This document shows, piece by piece, positions 17,550-27,231 of a stretch of DNA of 62,947 bases. Within the stretch, counting starts at the first letter, position 1. Every line of letters begins with the position of its first letter. This stretch comes from an uncultured Pelagibacteraceae bacterium (lineage in GTDB: Bacteria; Pseudomonadota; Alphaproteobacteria; Pelagibacterales; Pelagibacteraceae). The notes below the pieces were generated by a model. The model searched no databases. It saw only the letters and a program-made list of their open reading frames with translations, and was not told the origin of the DNA. The stretch covers positions 1 through 62,947 of the forward strand of contig CACGSX010000005.1 of NCBI GenBank assembly GCA_902575835.1, given 5' to 3'. The position numbers and the translations under genes were made by a program.

Positions 17550-18662
17550 TTACAATTTATTGATGTACTTATCGTGAAATTCATCAAAAGTACCATGTTT
17601 TATATTGTCTCTGATGTTTCTCATTAAATCTTGATAAAAGTTGATGTTATTAAGGGTCAGAATCATTGAGGCCAACATTTCGTTGGTATTAAATAAATGA
17701 TTTAAATAATTCTTAGAATATTTATTTAAATTGAACTTTGTGACACTTATGTCCAGTGGAGTATTATCATTTTTATATTTTGAGTTTCTAATTTGAATTT
17801 GTCCTTCCCATGTAAAAGCCAAACCAGTTCTCCCAGATCTCGTTGGCATTACACAGTCAAACATATCAACACCTCTCTTAACTGCACCGAGTATATCAGA
17901 TGGAGTACCAACACCCATTAAATATCTTGGTTTTTCTTTAGGCATATGATCTTTTATTCCATCAAGAACATCAAACATTTCATCTTGTGTTTCTCCTACT
18001 GCCAATCCTCCTAGAGCATATCCATTAAATCCAATATCGATAAGATTGTTTAAAGATTTGATTCTTAGATCATTAAATAATCCACCTTGTACAATTCCAA
18101 ATAAACCTTTGTGGTCATTTATTCCAAATGCATCTTTTGATCTTTTTGCCCACTCTGATGATAATTCCATTGATTTTTTAATTTTATCATAATCTTTAGT
18201 ATTTTTAGGGCATTCATCCATAACCATTACAATGTCTGAGTTCAAACCTTTTTGAATTCTTATGCTTTCTTCAGGGCTTAAAATAAAAGTTTTACCATCT
18301 ATATGTGATTGAAAAATTGCACCTTTATCTCTATCGATTTTATTTAATTTTGACAGAGACATAACTTGAAAACCACCTGAGTCCGTTAAAATTGGTAAAT
18401 CACAATTCATGAATTCATGAAGTCCTCCAACACTTTCAATTCTTTCAACACCAGGCCTTATCATTAAATGATATGTATTTGATAAAATTATCTCACTACC
18501 TGTTTTTTTTATATCTTCTAAAAAAACACCTTTAACAGTTGCTTGCGTACCAACTGGCATAAAAGCAGGAGTATTAATATTACCTCTATGAGTCTCTATA
18601 ACTCCTACTCTTGCATAATTTTGAGTATGATGAACATTAAAATTGAAATCTTTTAATGACAT
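17550..18662 (-). CDS. tgt: tRNA-guanine transglycosylase lacking the zinc cysteines
   Basis: Exchanges guanine-34 of certain tRNAs for the queuosine precursor preQ1. The 370-residue protein matches bacterial TGT in length and keeps the active site. Asp94 is in LTDSGGFQV, Asp149 in VMVMDECPKN, GGLAVGE is at 218-224, and the nucleophile Asp269 is in DCVMPTRSGRTG. The structural zinc site is odd: after PLD (302-304) the family has CxCxxC, but here the matching residues are Val307, Lys309 and Leu312, with only the fourth ligand, His322, kept. No queA lies beside it, although queA-tgt pairs are common. Family certain; the zinc-free fold is inferred. Confidence 0.95.
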   Translation of the reverse strand: MSLKDFNFNVHHTQNYARVGVIETHRGNINTPAFMPVGTQATVKGVFLEDIKKTGSEIILSNTYHLMIRPGVERIESVGGLHEFMNCDLPILTDSGGFQVMSLSKLNKIDRDKGAIFQSHIDGKTFILSPEESIRIQKGLNSDIVMVMDECPKNTKDYDKIKKSMELSSEWAKRSKDAFGINDHKGLFGIVQGGLFNDLRIKSLNNLIDIGFNGYALGGLAVGETQDEMFDVLDGIKDHMPKEKPRYLMGVGTPSDILGAVKRGVDMFDCVMPTRSGRTGLAFTWEGQIQIRNSKYKNDNTPLDISVTKFNLNKYSKNYLNHLFNTNEMLASMILTLNNINFYQDLMRNIRDNIKHGTFDEFHDKYINKL

Positions 18663-18673
18663 TCATTATTTTT

Positions 18674-19231
18674 TTATTGAGATTTAAAACTAATAATTTT
18701 ATCTGGATTTGAAACTGCTCCATTATCACCGTCACCTTTTGTAATCATATCAACAAATTCCATTCCTTCTATTACTTTTCCAAAAACAGTATATTGTCTA
18801 TCTAGGAAAGGTGCTGGTTTAAAACATATGAAAAATTGACTATTGGCGCTATTAGGATCTGACGATCTTGCCATAGAAACAGTCCCTCTATCATGAGGAA
18901 GGTCATTAAATTCTTGATTTAAATCTGGTAAATCGGATCCACCAATACCCGCCCTTCTTAAATCAAAATCTTTAGAAGATGAATTTCCAAATTTTACATC
19001 ACCTGTTTGAGCCATAAAACCATCAATTACTCTATGAAAAACAACATTATCATATTGTCCTGAATCTGCTAACTCTTGAATTCTTTTAACATGATTTGGT
19101 GCAACGTCTGGGTACATTTCAATTTTTACGTCACCATCTTTTAATTTTAAAATCATTATATTCTCCTTTGCTATTAAATTTGTTGATAAAAAAATAAAAA
19201 AAATTATTAAAATATTTAAAAATTTATTCAT
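18674..19231 (-). CDS. Cyclophilin-type peptidyl-prolyl isomerase
   Basis: Catalyses cis-trans isomerisation of proline bonds. From ATG 19231 it has 185 residues: a signal peptide (about 1-21, ending LIAKE), then a complete cyclophilin domain. The domain carries VVFHRVIDGFMAQTGD (catalytic Arg and Phe), SMARSSDPNSANSQFFICF and DRQYTVFGKVIEGM. An internal Met at codon 26 follows a strong ribosome site, so a second, cytosolic form is plausible. It lies between coaD (8-bp overlap) and tgt. Many Alphaproteobacteria have two tandem cyclophilins in this area; only one is present here. Confidence 0.93.
   Translation of the reverse strand: MNKFLNILIIFFIFLSTNLIAKENIMILKLKDGDVKIEMYPDVAPNHVKRIQELADSGQYDNVVFHRVIDGFMAQTGDVKFGNSSSKDFDLRRAGIGGSDLPDLNQEFNDLPHDRGTVSMARSSDPNSANSQFFICFKPAPFLDRQYTVFGKVIEGMEFVDMITKGDGDNGAVSNPDKIISFKSQ
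19154..19169 (-). promoter_or_regulatory. Internal ribosome-binding site and second start in the cyclophilin gene
   Basis: On the minus strand AAAGGAG lies six bases before ATG (19154-19156) inside the cyclophilin gene, exactly where the mature domain begins. It is spelled by Lys-Glu codons AAG GAG, which are rarer here than AAA GAA. The spacing and strength are better than for most starts in this window. It could direct a 160-residue form without the signal peptide. Confidence 0.5.
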
Positions 19232-19718
19232 AGATCTCTTTCAATGATTTAATTGTACTTTTAGTTGTAAATTTTTTTAAATCACCATTATGTTGAGCGA
19301 TTTCTTTAACAAATCTAGATGATATTATTTGATTTTCAACATCTGACATTAAAAAAATTGTCTCAACTTGATTATTAAGTTTTCTATTCATTCCAGCTAA
19401 TTGGAATTCATATTCAAAATCCGAAACAGCCCTTAGGCCTCTTAAAATGATATTTGATTTAAATTTTTTGCAAAGGTCTGTTGTTAAAGTATTAAATTTT
19501 ATAACATCAACCTTATTCTTTTTAAATTTCAGATCTTTATAAAGAGCTCTTTTTACAATTACTATTCTTTCTTCTAATGAAAATAGGAAGTTTTTCTGAT
19601 TTCCATCTGAAATACCTACAATTACTTTATCTACTATCTTAAGTGATTTCTTAATGACATCTATGTGGCCAAAAGTAATTGGATCAAAAGTTCCAGGATA
19701 GATAGCTATATTTTTCAT
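19224..19718 (-). CDS. coaD: Phosphopantetheine adenylyltransferase
   Basis: Makes dephospho-CoA from 4'-phosphopantetheine and ATP in coenzyme A synthesis. The 164-residue enzyme has the nucleotidyltransferase motif GTFDPITFGHIDVI (9-22), RGLRAVSDFEYE, and ISSRFVKEIA near the C-terminus. Length and motifs are canonical. It overlaps gyrA by one base and the cyclophilin gene by 8 bp. Confidence 0.96.
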   Translation of the reverse strand: MKNIAIYPGTFDPITFGHIDVIKKSLKIVDKVIVGISDGNQKNFLFSLEERIVIVKRALYKDLKFKKNKVDVIKFNTLTTDLCKKFKSNIILRGLRAVSDFEYEFQLAGMNRKLNNQVETIFLMSDVENQIISSRFVKEIAQHNGDLKKFTTKSTIKSLKEIYE

Positions 19719-22291
19719 TAGATAAGATTATCATCTAATTTAATAGCAGAAACTACTTTTTCATCACCAGTCAGTTTAATTATTCTAACACCTTGAGTAT
19801 TTCGACCAGCTATTCTTATTTCTTTAACAGCTGTTCTTATCACTCTACCTTTGTTTGTTGAAATTAATATTTGATCCCCTTCAAAAACTGGAAATGATGA
19901 AGAAACATTCCCGTTTCTTTGTGAATTGACAATACCAATAATTCCCTTTCCACCTCTATTTGTAACTCTATAATCATAATGAGATGTTCTCTTACCATAA
20001 CCATTCTCTGTAATAGACAAAATGAACTTTTCTTTAGCTTTAATTTCTGATTTTTGGTCTTTAGTTTTTGCTTTCTTATTTGAGTCATGATCAATAATAG
20101 ACAGAGATACAATAGTATCATTTTCTGCTAAATTGATACCTCTTATACCTTTTGAAGATCTACCTTTGAAAACTCTAAGTTTTTTCGATTCAAACCTTAT
20201 ACATTTTCCTAATTTAGTACTTAAAATTATATCCTGATCATCTCTACAGATTTTAACACCAATAATTTTATCATTACCATCAAGCTTCATTGCAATTTTA
20301 CCCGAAGCATTAATTGAGGTAAAATCTTCAAGATTATTCTTTCTAATTTTACCTTCACTTGTTGCAAAAATGATATGCATGTCTTTTGTATCAACATCGC
20401 TGTCTGGAAATGGCATAATTGAACTAATTGATTGATGATTTTTTAGAGGAAGAATATTAAATAAAGACTTACCTTTTGATGCAGCTGATCCTTCTGGAAT
20501 TTTCCAAGCTTTAACTTTGTAAGCCAATCCTTCAGTAGAGAAAAATAGAACAGATGTGTGAGTATTTACTGATAATGTTTGTACTACAGAATCTTCGTCT
20601 CTTGTCTTAATCCCTGTTTTGCCTTTTCCACCTCTTTTCTGTTGTTTAACATTACTTAAAGCACCTCTTTTAATGTATCCTTGTAAAGTAATTGTAATTA
20701 TTACAGACTCTTTTTGAATAGTCTCTTCAATATTATAGTTTAAAACAGCATCTATAATCTGCGTTCTTCTCGGAGATGAAAATTTCTCTTTAATTTGAGA
20801 TAATTCATTACTAATTACTTTTAATAGTTCACTTTTTGAATTTATTATTTTTTTATACTTTGTAATCAATTCAGATAATTTTTTTATTTCTTCTTCAATT
20901 TCATTAATTCCAAGGGCGGTTAATTTTTGTAATCTAAGTTCTAGTATTGATGTAACCTGAGTTTCAGATAAGTTGTAAGATCCTTTATAATTTTTACTAT
21001 CAACTAATTTAATTAATTTAGCAGATTTTGATATTTTCCATTTAGTTTTTATAAGAGTATTTTTTGCTTCTTCTGGATTCTTTGAAGATCTAATAATTTT
21101 TATTACTTTATCAATATTTTCTACACTAACAGATAAACCAAGTAATACATGGACACGATCCTCTGCTTTTTTTAAATCATATTTTGTTTTTTTAATTACA
21201 ACATCTTCTCTAAATTTTAAAAAATTCTCTAAAAAATCTTTTAATGAACATGTTTTAGGTTTGTTATCAACAATGGCTAATGAATTAAAACCAAATGAAG
21301 TTTCAATAGATGTATATTTGTAAAGTTGTCTTTTGATTGTCTCTGGTTCAACACTTCTTCTTAAATCTATAGCAACTCTTATACCTTCTCTGTTAGATTC
21401 ATCTCTAATGTCACTTATACCCTCAATTTTTTTATCTCTAACTAATTCTGCAATTTTTTCATTTAAGTTAGATTTATTCACTTGATAAGGTATTGATGTA
21501 ATTACCAATCTATCTTTTCCATTTTTAAGATTTTCTACATTTATTTCACCCCTAATTTTAAAAGATCCTCTACCTGTTTTGTATCCTACTCGAATAATAT
21601 CTTTACCAATAATAACTCCTCCTGTTGGAAAATCAGGGCCAGGAATATGCTTCATTAACTCTTTAACTTTAATATCTTTATTTTTTATAAGCGCTAAAGT
21701 TCCATCAATTATTTCACCTAGATTATGTGGTGGAATACTAGTTGCCATACCAACAGCAATACCTCCAGCTCCATTTACCAATAGATTAGGATATTGAGCT
21801 GGCAGTACTGTTGGTTCTTGTTCTGTTTCATCGTAGTTACTTTTAAATGAAACTGTATTTTTTTCTATATCATCAATCAAAAATTGAGATATTTTTGCAA
21901 GTTTGGTTTCCGTATATCTCATTGCTGCAGGTGGATCACCATCGATTGAACCAAAATTGCCCTGTCCATCAATAAGTGGGACACTCATTGAAAAATCTTG
22001 AACCATTCTAACTAAAGCATCATAAACAGCTTGGTCACCGTGCGGATGATATTTACCAATTACATCTCCAACAATTCTTGCTGATTTCCTAAATTGTTTT
22101 GTCCAATCAAAACCACCTTTGTGCATTGCATATAAAATTCTTCTGTGAACAGGTTTAAGTCCATCTCTTATATCGGGTAATGCCCTACTAATTATTACGC
22201 TCATCGCGTAAGATAAATATGATGAGCTCATTTCATCATACATTGAGATTGGTTTGATATTTAAATCTTTAGTTACTTCGTTTTTTTGCAT
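19718..22291 (-). CDS. gyrA: DNA gyrase subunit A
   Basis: Breaks and rejoins DNA in the gyrase tetramer to introduce negative supercoils. The 857 residues include the active-site Tyr126 in AAMRYTE, the helix [19 protein letters not shown], and C-terminal beta-pinwheel blades. The GyrA box reads [11 protein letters not shown]. In the quinolone region the position equal to E. coli Ser83 is Gln87 ([10 protein letters not shown]), while the acidic Asp91 is kept. It starts 5 bp after the ssb stop. Confidence 0.97.
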   Translation of the reverse strand: MQKNEVTKDLNIKPISMYDEMSSSYLSYAMSVIISRALPDIRDGLKPVHRRILYAMHKGGFDWTKQFRKSARIVGDVIGKYHPHGDQAVYDALVRMVQDFSMSVPLIDGQGNFGSIDGDPPAAMRYTETKLAKISQFLIDDIEKNTVSFKSNYDETEQEPTVLPAQYPNLLVNGAGGIAVGMATSIPPHNLGEIIDGTLALIKNKDIKVKELMKHIPGPDFPTGGVIIGKDIIRVGYKTGRGSFKIRGEINVENLKNGKDRLVITSIPYQVNKSNLNEKIAELVRDKKIEGISDIRDESNREGIRVAIDLRRSVEPETIKRQLYKYTSIETSFGFNSLAIVDNKPKTCSLKDFLENFLKFREDVVIKKTKYDLKKAEDRVHVLLGLSVSVENIDKVIKIIRSSKNPEEAKNTLIKTKWKISKSAKLIKLVDSKNYKGSYNLSETQVTSILELRLQKLTALGINEIEEEIKKLSELITKYKKIINSKSELLKVISNELSQIKEKFSSPRRTQIIDAVLNYNIEETIQKESVIITITLQGYIKRGALSNVKQQKRGGKGKTGIKTRDEDSVVQTLSVNTHTSVLFFSTEGLAYKVKAWKIPEGSAASKGKSLFNILPLKNHQSISSIMPFPDSDVDTKDMHIIFATSEGKIRKNNLEDFTSINASGKIAMKLDGNDKIIGVKICRDDQDIILSTKLGKCIRFESKKLRVFKGRSSKGIRGINLAENDTIVSLSIIDHDSNKKAKTKDQKSEIKAKEKFILSITENGYGKRTSHYDYRVTNRGGKGIIGIVNSQRNGNVSSSFPVFEGDQILISTNKGRVIRTAVKEIRIAGRNTQGVRIIKLTGDEKVVSAIKLDDNLI

Positions 22292-22295
22292 TTAT

Positions 22296-22742
22296 TTAGA
22301 AAGGGATATCATCGTCTAGCTCGTTTTGAGCCATAGAACTATCATCAAAACTTTGTTTATTATCTTGAGATGGAATTGAATTTTGATTTCCTCCACCTAA
22401 CATTGTTAATGATGAATTGTATCCTTGAATTAAAATTTCAGTAGAATATTTATCCTGACCTGATTGTTCATCTTTCCATTTTCTAGTGGTCAGTTGTCCT
22501 TCAACGTATACTTGTGCTCCTTTTTTTAAATATTGTTGAACTACATTTACCAGTCCTTCATTGAAAACAACTACTCTGTGCCACTCAGTTTTTTCCTTTT
22601 TTTCTCCAGTATTTTTATCTTTCCATGATTGACTAGTAGCTAGGCTTAATCTTGCTACACTTTTACCATTAACCATTTGTTTAACTTCTGGATCTGCGCC
22701 TAATCGACCGATTAAAAGTACTTTATTTAAGCTTCCTGCCAT
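22296..22742 (-). CDS. ssb: Single-stranded DNA-binding protein
   Basis: Coats single-stranded DNA during replication and repair. The 148-residue protein has an OB fold: [29 protein letters not shown], and [16 protein letters not shown] Gln/Asn-rich linker follows, and the C-terminal tip is acidic, DDDIPF, which recruits partner proteins. It is divergent from uvrA across 80 bp holding a perfect palindrome. Confidence 0.97.
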   Translation of the reverse strand: MAGSLNKVLLIGRLGADPEVKQMVNGKSVARLSLATSQSWKDKNTGEKKEKTEWHRVVVFNEGLVNVVQQYLKKGAQVYVEGQLTTRKWKDEQSGQDKYSTEILIQGYNSSLTMLGGGNQNSIPSQDNKQSFDDSSMAQNELDDDIPF

Positions 22743-22759
22743 AATATTTATATATTTGA

Positions 22760-22777
22760 AATGTTATTTATAACATT
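22760..22777. promoter_or_regulatory. Perfect palindrome between ssb and uvrA, candidate operator
   Basis: AATGTTATTTATAACATT is an 8-2-8 perfect inverted repeat in the 80-bp divergent region, 18 bp from the ssb start and 45 bp from the uvrA start. In other bacteria this shared region often holds an SOS operator. The usual alphaproteobacterial LexA site (GTTC-N7-GTTC) is not found here. The bound protein is unknown. Confidence 0.45.
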
Positions 22778-22822
22778 AATAGGCTTGAATATTAATTTTA
22801 TTAATCTAAAGCAACTAAAATT

Positions 22823-25699
22823 ATGCTTAAAAAGATACTTATTAAGGGCGCAAAAGAGCACAATTTAAAGAATATTTCACTAGAGATTCCTAAAGACAAA
22901 TTTGTTGTAATTACAGGTCTATCTGGGTCAGGAAAATCATCATTAGCATTCGATACTGTCTATGCAGAAGGTCAAAGACGATATGTTGAAAGTTTATCTG
23001 CATACGCAAGACAGTTTTTAGATAAAATGAAAAAACCAAATGTAGATTTAATCGAAGGTTTGAGTCCAGCAATCTCCATAGAACAAAAAAATACTTCTAA
23101 AAATCCAAGATCAACAGTTGCAACTGTAACCGAAATATACGATTACATGAGAGTACTTTATGCAAGAGCTGGAATACCCTACTCTCCATTCACTGGTAAA
23201 CCAATTACTTCACAAACTATTAGTCAAATTGTTGATAAGATTAAAGAATTACCAAAAAAATCTACAATATATTTATATGCTCCAGTCGTGCGGGGACGTA
23301 AGGGTGAATATAAAAAAGATATATTAGGATACAAAAAAAGAGGATTTAGAAAAATCAAAGTTGATGACCAATTGTATGATATTGAAAGTATTCCAGAATT
23401 AAATAAAAAACTTAAACACGATATTTCAATTTTAGTTGATAGAATTGTAATAAATTCCTCATTAGGAAACAGATTAGCTGAAAGTGTTGAAACAGCTGTT
23501 AATTTAGCAAATGGATTACTTTTCGTTGAATACGAAAATGAAACACTTCCAAAAAAATACAGAAAAGTTGAAAAATTAATTTTCTCAACAAAATTTGCTT
23601 GTCCCGAAAGTGGTTTTACTATTGAAGAAATTGAACCAAGACTTTTTTCATTCAACAGTCCTTATGGAGCTTGTGAAGAATGCGAAGGTATTGGAATGAA
23701 ACTAAATGTTGATCCTAATTTAGTTGTTCCAAATGAAAAAAAATCTATAGCAGATGGTGCTATAGAACCTTGGGCAAAATCTACATCAATGTATTACGCT
23801 CAAACATTAGCATCTCTATCTAAACATTATGGTTTTTCATTAGATGATAAATGGTCAAAACTACCAAAAAAAATTAAGGATGTAATTTTGTATGGATCTG
23901 ATGATGAAGAAATTAAATTTACTTATGACGATGGCTATGAGAAGTATTCGCATAAAAAAACCTTTGAAGGTGTTGTCAATAATCTAGAGAGAAGATATTT
24001 AGAAACAGATAGTGATTGGAAAAGAGAAGAAATTGCTCAATATCAATCTGATACAAAATGTGAAAGATGCAATGGTTATCGATTAAAAGATGAAGCTCTG
24101 TGTGTTAAAATAAATGAATTAAACATAAGCCAAGTTACAGAAAAATCAATTTTTGATGCTAAGGAATGGTTTAGATCTTTAGAAGTTAAATTAGACAAAA
24201 GACAAATTAAAATTGCTCAACATATATTAAAAGAAATTAATGAACGTTTAGATTTTCTTTTAAATGTTGGTCTTGATTATTTAACTTTATCTAGAGAGTC
24301 TGGAACATTATCTGGTGGAGAAGCACAAAGGATTAGACTAGCTTCACAAATTGGATCAGGTTTAACTGGAGTTCTATACGTTTTAGATGAACCATCAATT
24401 GGTTTACATCAAAAAGATAATGTTAAGCTTATAGATGCATTAAAAAGATTAAGAGACTTAGGTAATACTGTTATTGTTGTTGAGCACGATACAGAAACAA
24501 TGGAGAATGCTGATCATATAATAGATTTAGGACCTGAAGCTGGAAACAAAGGTGGAGAAATTGTTGCTGAAGGTACATATGAACAAATTTTAAAAAATGA
24601 TAAAAGTATTACTGGAAGATATTTATCAAATAAAAGCTTCATACCTATTCCAAAAAATAGAAGACTTGCAAAAAATGGTAGATTTTTAGAAATCAATGGT
24701 GCATCGGGAAATAATTTAAATAACGTAAATTTAAAAATACCTTTAGGTAGTTTTACTTGTGTTACTGGTGTATCTGGAAGTGGTAAATCTACTTTAATAC
24801 TACAAACTTTATACAATGCATTAAATCTTACTTTGAATAATAATAAGTCTAGAAAAATTCCTCAGCCATTTAGAGGATTTAAAGGAATAGAATTAATTGA
24901 TAAAGTTATAGATATTGATCAATCTCCTATTGGCAAAACTCCCAGATCAAATCCCGCAACATATACTGGAGCTTTTGGTCCTATTAGAGACTGGTTTACC
25001 AATTTACCTGAAGCAAAAAGTCGAGGTTATAAACCTGGAAGATTTTCTTTCAATGTAAAGGGTGGAAGATGTGAAGCATGTGAAGGAGATGGTGTAATTA
25101 CTTATGAAATGCACTTTCTACCCGATGTTTATATAACGTGTGATGAATGCAAAGGCACAAGATACAACAGAGAAACATTAGAGATTAAATTCAAAGATAA
25201 GAGTATTGCAGATGTCTTGAATATGACTGTTGATGAAGGATGTGAGTATTTTGAAAATATTTCAAACATCAAAACTAAACTTCTAACTTTAAAGAAAGTT
25301 GGTCTTGGCTACATAAAAATTGGTCAGCAAGCTACAACTCTTTCTGGTGGAGAGGCTCAGCGTATAAAGCTTGCTAAAGAATTGTCTAAAAGGTCTACAG
25401 GAAGAACAATGTATATATTAGATGAACCTACTACTGGATTGCATCAACATGATATAAAAAAACTTCTGGAAATTTTACACACATTTGTAGCAACAGGTAA
25501 TTCAGTTGTAGTTATAGAGCACAATTTAGATGTTATTAAAACTGCTGATTATATTGTAGATATGGGACCCGAGGGTGGTGTTAAAGGTGGAAATATTATT
25601 GCCGAAGGCAAACCCGAGGAAGTTGCAAAAGTAAAAGATAGCTATACAGGTAAATTTTTAAAGCCTTTATTAGATACAAAATTTAAAAAAACCGCTTAA
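22823..25699 (+). CDS. uvrA: Excinuclease ABC subunit A
   Basis: Damage-recognition ATPase of nucleotide excision repair. It has 958 residues with two ABC ATPase halves. The Walker A loops are GLSGSGKSS near 33 and GVSGSGKST near 650, with two LSGGEAQRI signatures and two [14 protein letters not shown] Walker B boxes. Zinc modules are seen as [16 protein letters not shown] and CEACEGDG...[10 protein letters not shown]. Length and domain order are standard (E. coli 940). Confidence 0.98.
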   Translation: MLKKILIKGAKEHNLKNISLEIPKDKFVVITGLSGSGKSSLAFDTVYAEGQRRYVESLSAYARQFLDKMKKPNVDLIEGLSPAISIEQKNTSKNPRSTVATVTEIYDYMRVLYARAGIPYSPFTGKPITSQTISQIVDKIKELPKKSTIYLYAPVVRGRKGEYKKDILGYKKRGFRKIKVDDQLYDIESIPELNKKLKHDISILVDRIVINSSLGNRLAESVETAVNLANGLLFVEYENETLPKKYRKVEKLIFSTKFACPESGFTIEEIEPRLFSFNSPYGACEECEGIGMKLNVDPNLVVPNEKKSIADGAIEPWAKSTSMYYAQTLASLSKHYGFSLDDKWSKLPKKIKDVILYGSDDEEIKFTYDDGYEKYSHKKTFEGVVNNLERRYLETDSDWKREEIAQYQSDTKCERCNGYRLKDEALCVKINELNISQVTEKSIFDAKEWFRSLEVKLDKRQIKIAQHILKEINERLDFLLNVGLDYLTLSRESGTLSGGEAQRIRLASQIGSGLTGVLYVLDEPSIGLHQKDNVKLIDALKRLRDLGNTVIVVEHDTETMENADHIIDLGPEAGNKGGEIVAEGTYEQILKNDKSITGRYLSNKSFIPIPKNRRLAKNGRFLEINGASGNNLNNVNLKIPLGSFTCVTGVSGSGKSTLILQTLYNALNLTLNNNKSRKIPQPFRGFKGIELIDKVIDIDQSPIGKTPRSNPATYTGAFGPIRDWFTNLPEAKSRGYKPGRFSFNVKGGRCEACEGDGVITYEMHFLPDVYITCDECKGTRYNRETLEIKFKDKSIADVLNMTVDEGCEYFENISNIKTKLLTLKKVGLGYIKIGQQATTLSGGEAQRIKLAKELSKRSTGRTMYILDEPTTGLHQHDIKKLLEILHTFVATGNSVVVIEHNLDVIKTADYIVDMGPEGGVKGGNIIAEGKPEEVAKVKDSYTGKFLKPLLDTKFKKTA

Positions 25700-25734
25700 T
25701 CTTTATAGAAAAATAATATAAAATCATTTTATAG

Positions 25735-26337
25735 ATGACTTCGATATTACAATCATTATCAAAGACTGTTCATTTATCATTGGCTATTGCAATATTACTA
25801 TTCATTGGTCTTTACATAGGTAATGGTGGATTTGATTTTGATGTTTTATTTTGGAGCTGGTTATTAAGATACGTACATGTAACTGTAAGTATTATGTGGA
25901 TTGGTTTACTGTGGTATTTCAATTTTGTTCAAATTCCTAACATGGCTAAAATTCCAGACGAACAAAAACCAGCAATAGGCAAAGTTATAGCTCCTGCAGC
26001 ATTATTTTGGTTTAGATGGGCAGCGCTATTTACAATAATATCAGGATTATTATTAGCCTATTTTAATGGATACGTTCATCAAGCAATGACATTAGGAATT
26101 GGATCAGGTGGTGGAAAAAATACTGCAATAGGAATTGGAATGTGGTTAGGATTAATAATGGCCTTCAATGTTTGGTTTGTTATATGGCCAAATCAAAAAA
26201 GAGCTTTAGGTATGGTTGAGTGTGAACCTGAAATTAAAGCTAAGTCAGCGAAGACTGCAATGCTATTTTCTAGAACAAATACACTATTATCATTACCAAT
26301 GTTGTTAACAATGGTGGCAGCGCAAAATCTTTATTAA
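25735..26337 (+). CDS. Urate-oxidase-N-terminal-like (PuuD/DUF989) membrane protein
   Basis: A 200-residue protein with about five transmembrane helices. It contains WLLRYVHVTVSIMWIGLLWYFNFVQIP, which resembles the PF06181 membrane domain of the PuuD urate hydroxylase. Full PuuD proteins add a C-terminal cytochrome c domain; no CxxCH haem motif is present here. It is therefore a membrane-domain-only relative and urate oxidation should not be assumed. The conserved His in RYVHV and the WFRWA helix might bind haem, which is a guess. It ends next to the convergent secF stop. Confidence 0.75.
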   Translation: MTSILQSLSKTVHLSLAIAILLFIGLYIGNGGFDFDVLFWSWLLRYVHVTVSIMWIGLLWYFNFVQIPNMAKIPDEQKPAIGKVIAPAALFWFRWAALFTIISGLLLAYFNGYVHQAMTLGIGSGGGKNTAIGIGMWLGLIMAFNVWFVIWPNQKRALGMVECEPEIKAKSAKTAMLFSRTNTLLSLPMLLTMVAAQNLY

Positions 26338-27231
26338 TTATTCTTTTTCTTCTTTAACAATCGTTCTTTGGCTAACTTTTAAAGTGACTAGTACTGGATT
26401 TGCAATATAAATGGATGAATAAGTTCCAAAAATTACTCCTAATATCATTGCTAATGAAAATCCTTTTAATATTTCGCCACCAAAAATAAATATAGATAAA
26501 AGTGCCAACAATGTAGTAACAGAAGTTATTATTGTTCGAGATAAAGTTTCATTTATTGAGATATTTGTTAGTTCAAATATTTTTACATCTGCATATTTAC
26601 GCAAATTTTCTCTAACTCTATCAAATATTACAACTGTATCATTCATTGAATATCCAACTATTGTTAAAACAGCTGCAACGATAGAAAGATTGATTTCTAA
26701 TGAAAATACAGAAAATACTCCTAATGTAATTATAACATCATGAAATAAAGCTAAAATGGCTCCAAGACTAAATTGCCACTCAAATCTGATCCAAATATAT
26801 AAAAGCATGGCAGCCAATGATAAAGCTATCGCTATTACACCTGATCTTAAAAGTTCTGCACTAACTTTTGGTCCAACATTTTCAACTCTTCTAAAATCAA
26901 CAGATCCTATTGAATTTGATAGTTTTGTCTTCAATTCATCAATAAATTTAGGATCGTTTGAATTTTGTTTTTCAAATTTAACTACAAAATCTGTTTCATT
27001 ACCAAAGTTTTTTACAGACACATCACCAAGATTCATTTGATTAAAACTATCTCTAATTTTTGTTATATTAGCAGAAGATTTATCAGTTCTTAGTTCTATT
27101 AAAGTACCCCCTTTAAAATCAACACCAAAATTCAATCCTTTAAAAATTAAAAAAACTAATGAAACAATAATTAATATTCCTGAAAGAATATTAAAACTTT
27201 TATAAAACTTATTAAAATAGATTGTTTTCAT
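26338..27231 (-). CDS. secF: Protein translocase subunit SecF
   Basis: With SecD it uses the proton gradient to pull proteins through SecYEG. The 297 residues show six transmembrane helices, an N-terminal FGVDFKGGTLIELR segment, the VEN(V)GPKVSAEL motif near 113, and GYSMNDTVVIFDRVREN near 195. Start codon overlaps the secD stop by one base. Confidence 0.97.
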   Translation of the reverse strand: MKTIYFNKFYKSFNILSGILIIVSLVFLIFKGLNFGVDFKGGTLIELRTDKSSANITKIRDSFNQMNLGDVSVKNFGNETDFVVKFEKQNSNDPKFIDELKTKLSNSIGSVDFRRVENVGPKVSAELLRSGVIAIALSLAAMLLYIWIRFEWQFSLGAILALFHDVIITLGVFSVFSLEINLSIVAAVLTIVGYSMNDTVVIFDRVRENLRKYADVKIFELTNISINETLSRTIITSVTTLLALLSIFIFGGEILKGFSLAMILGVIFGTYSSIYIANPVLVTLKVSQRTIVKEEKE

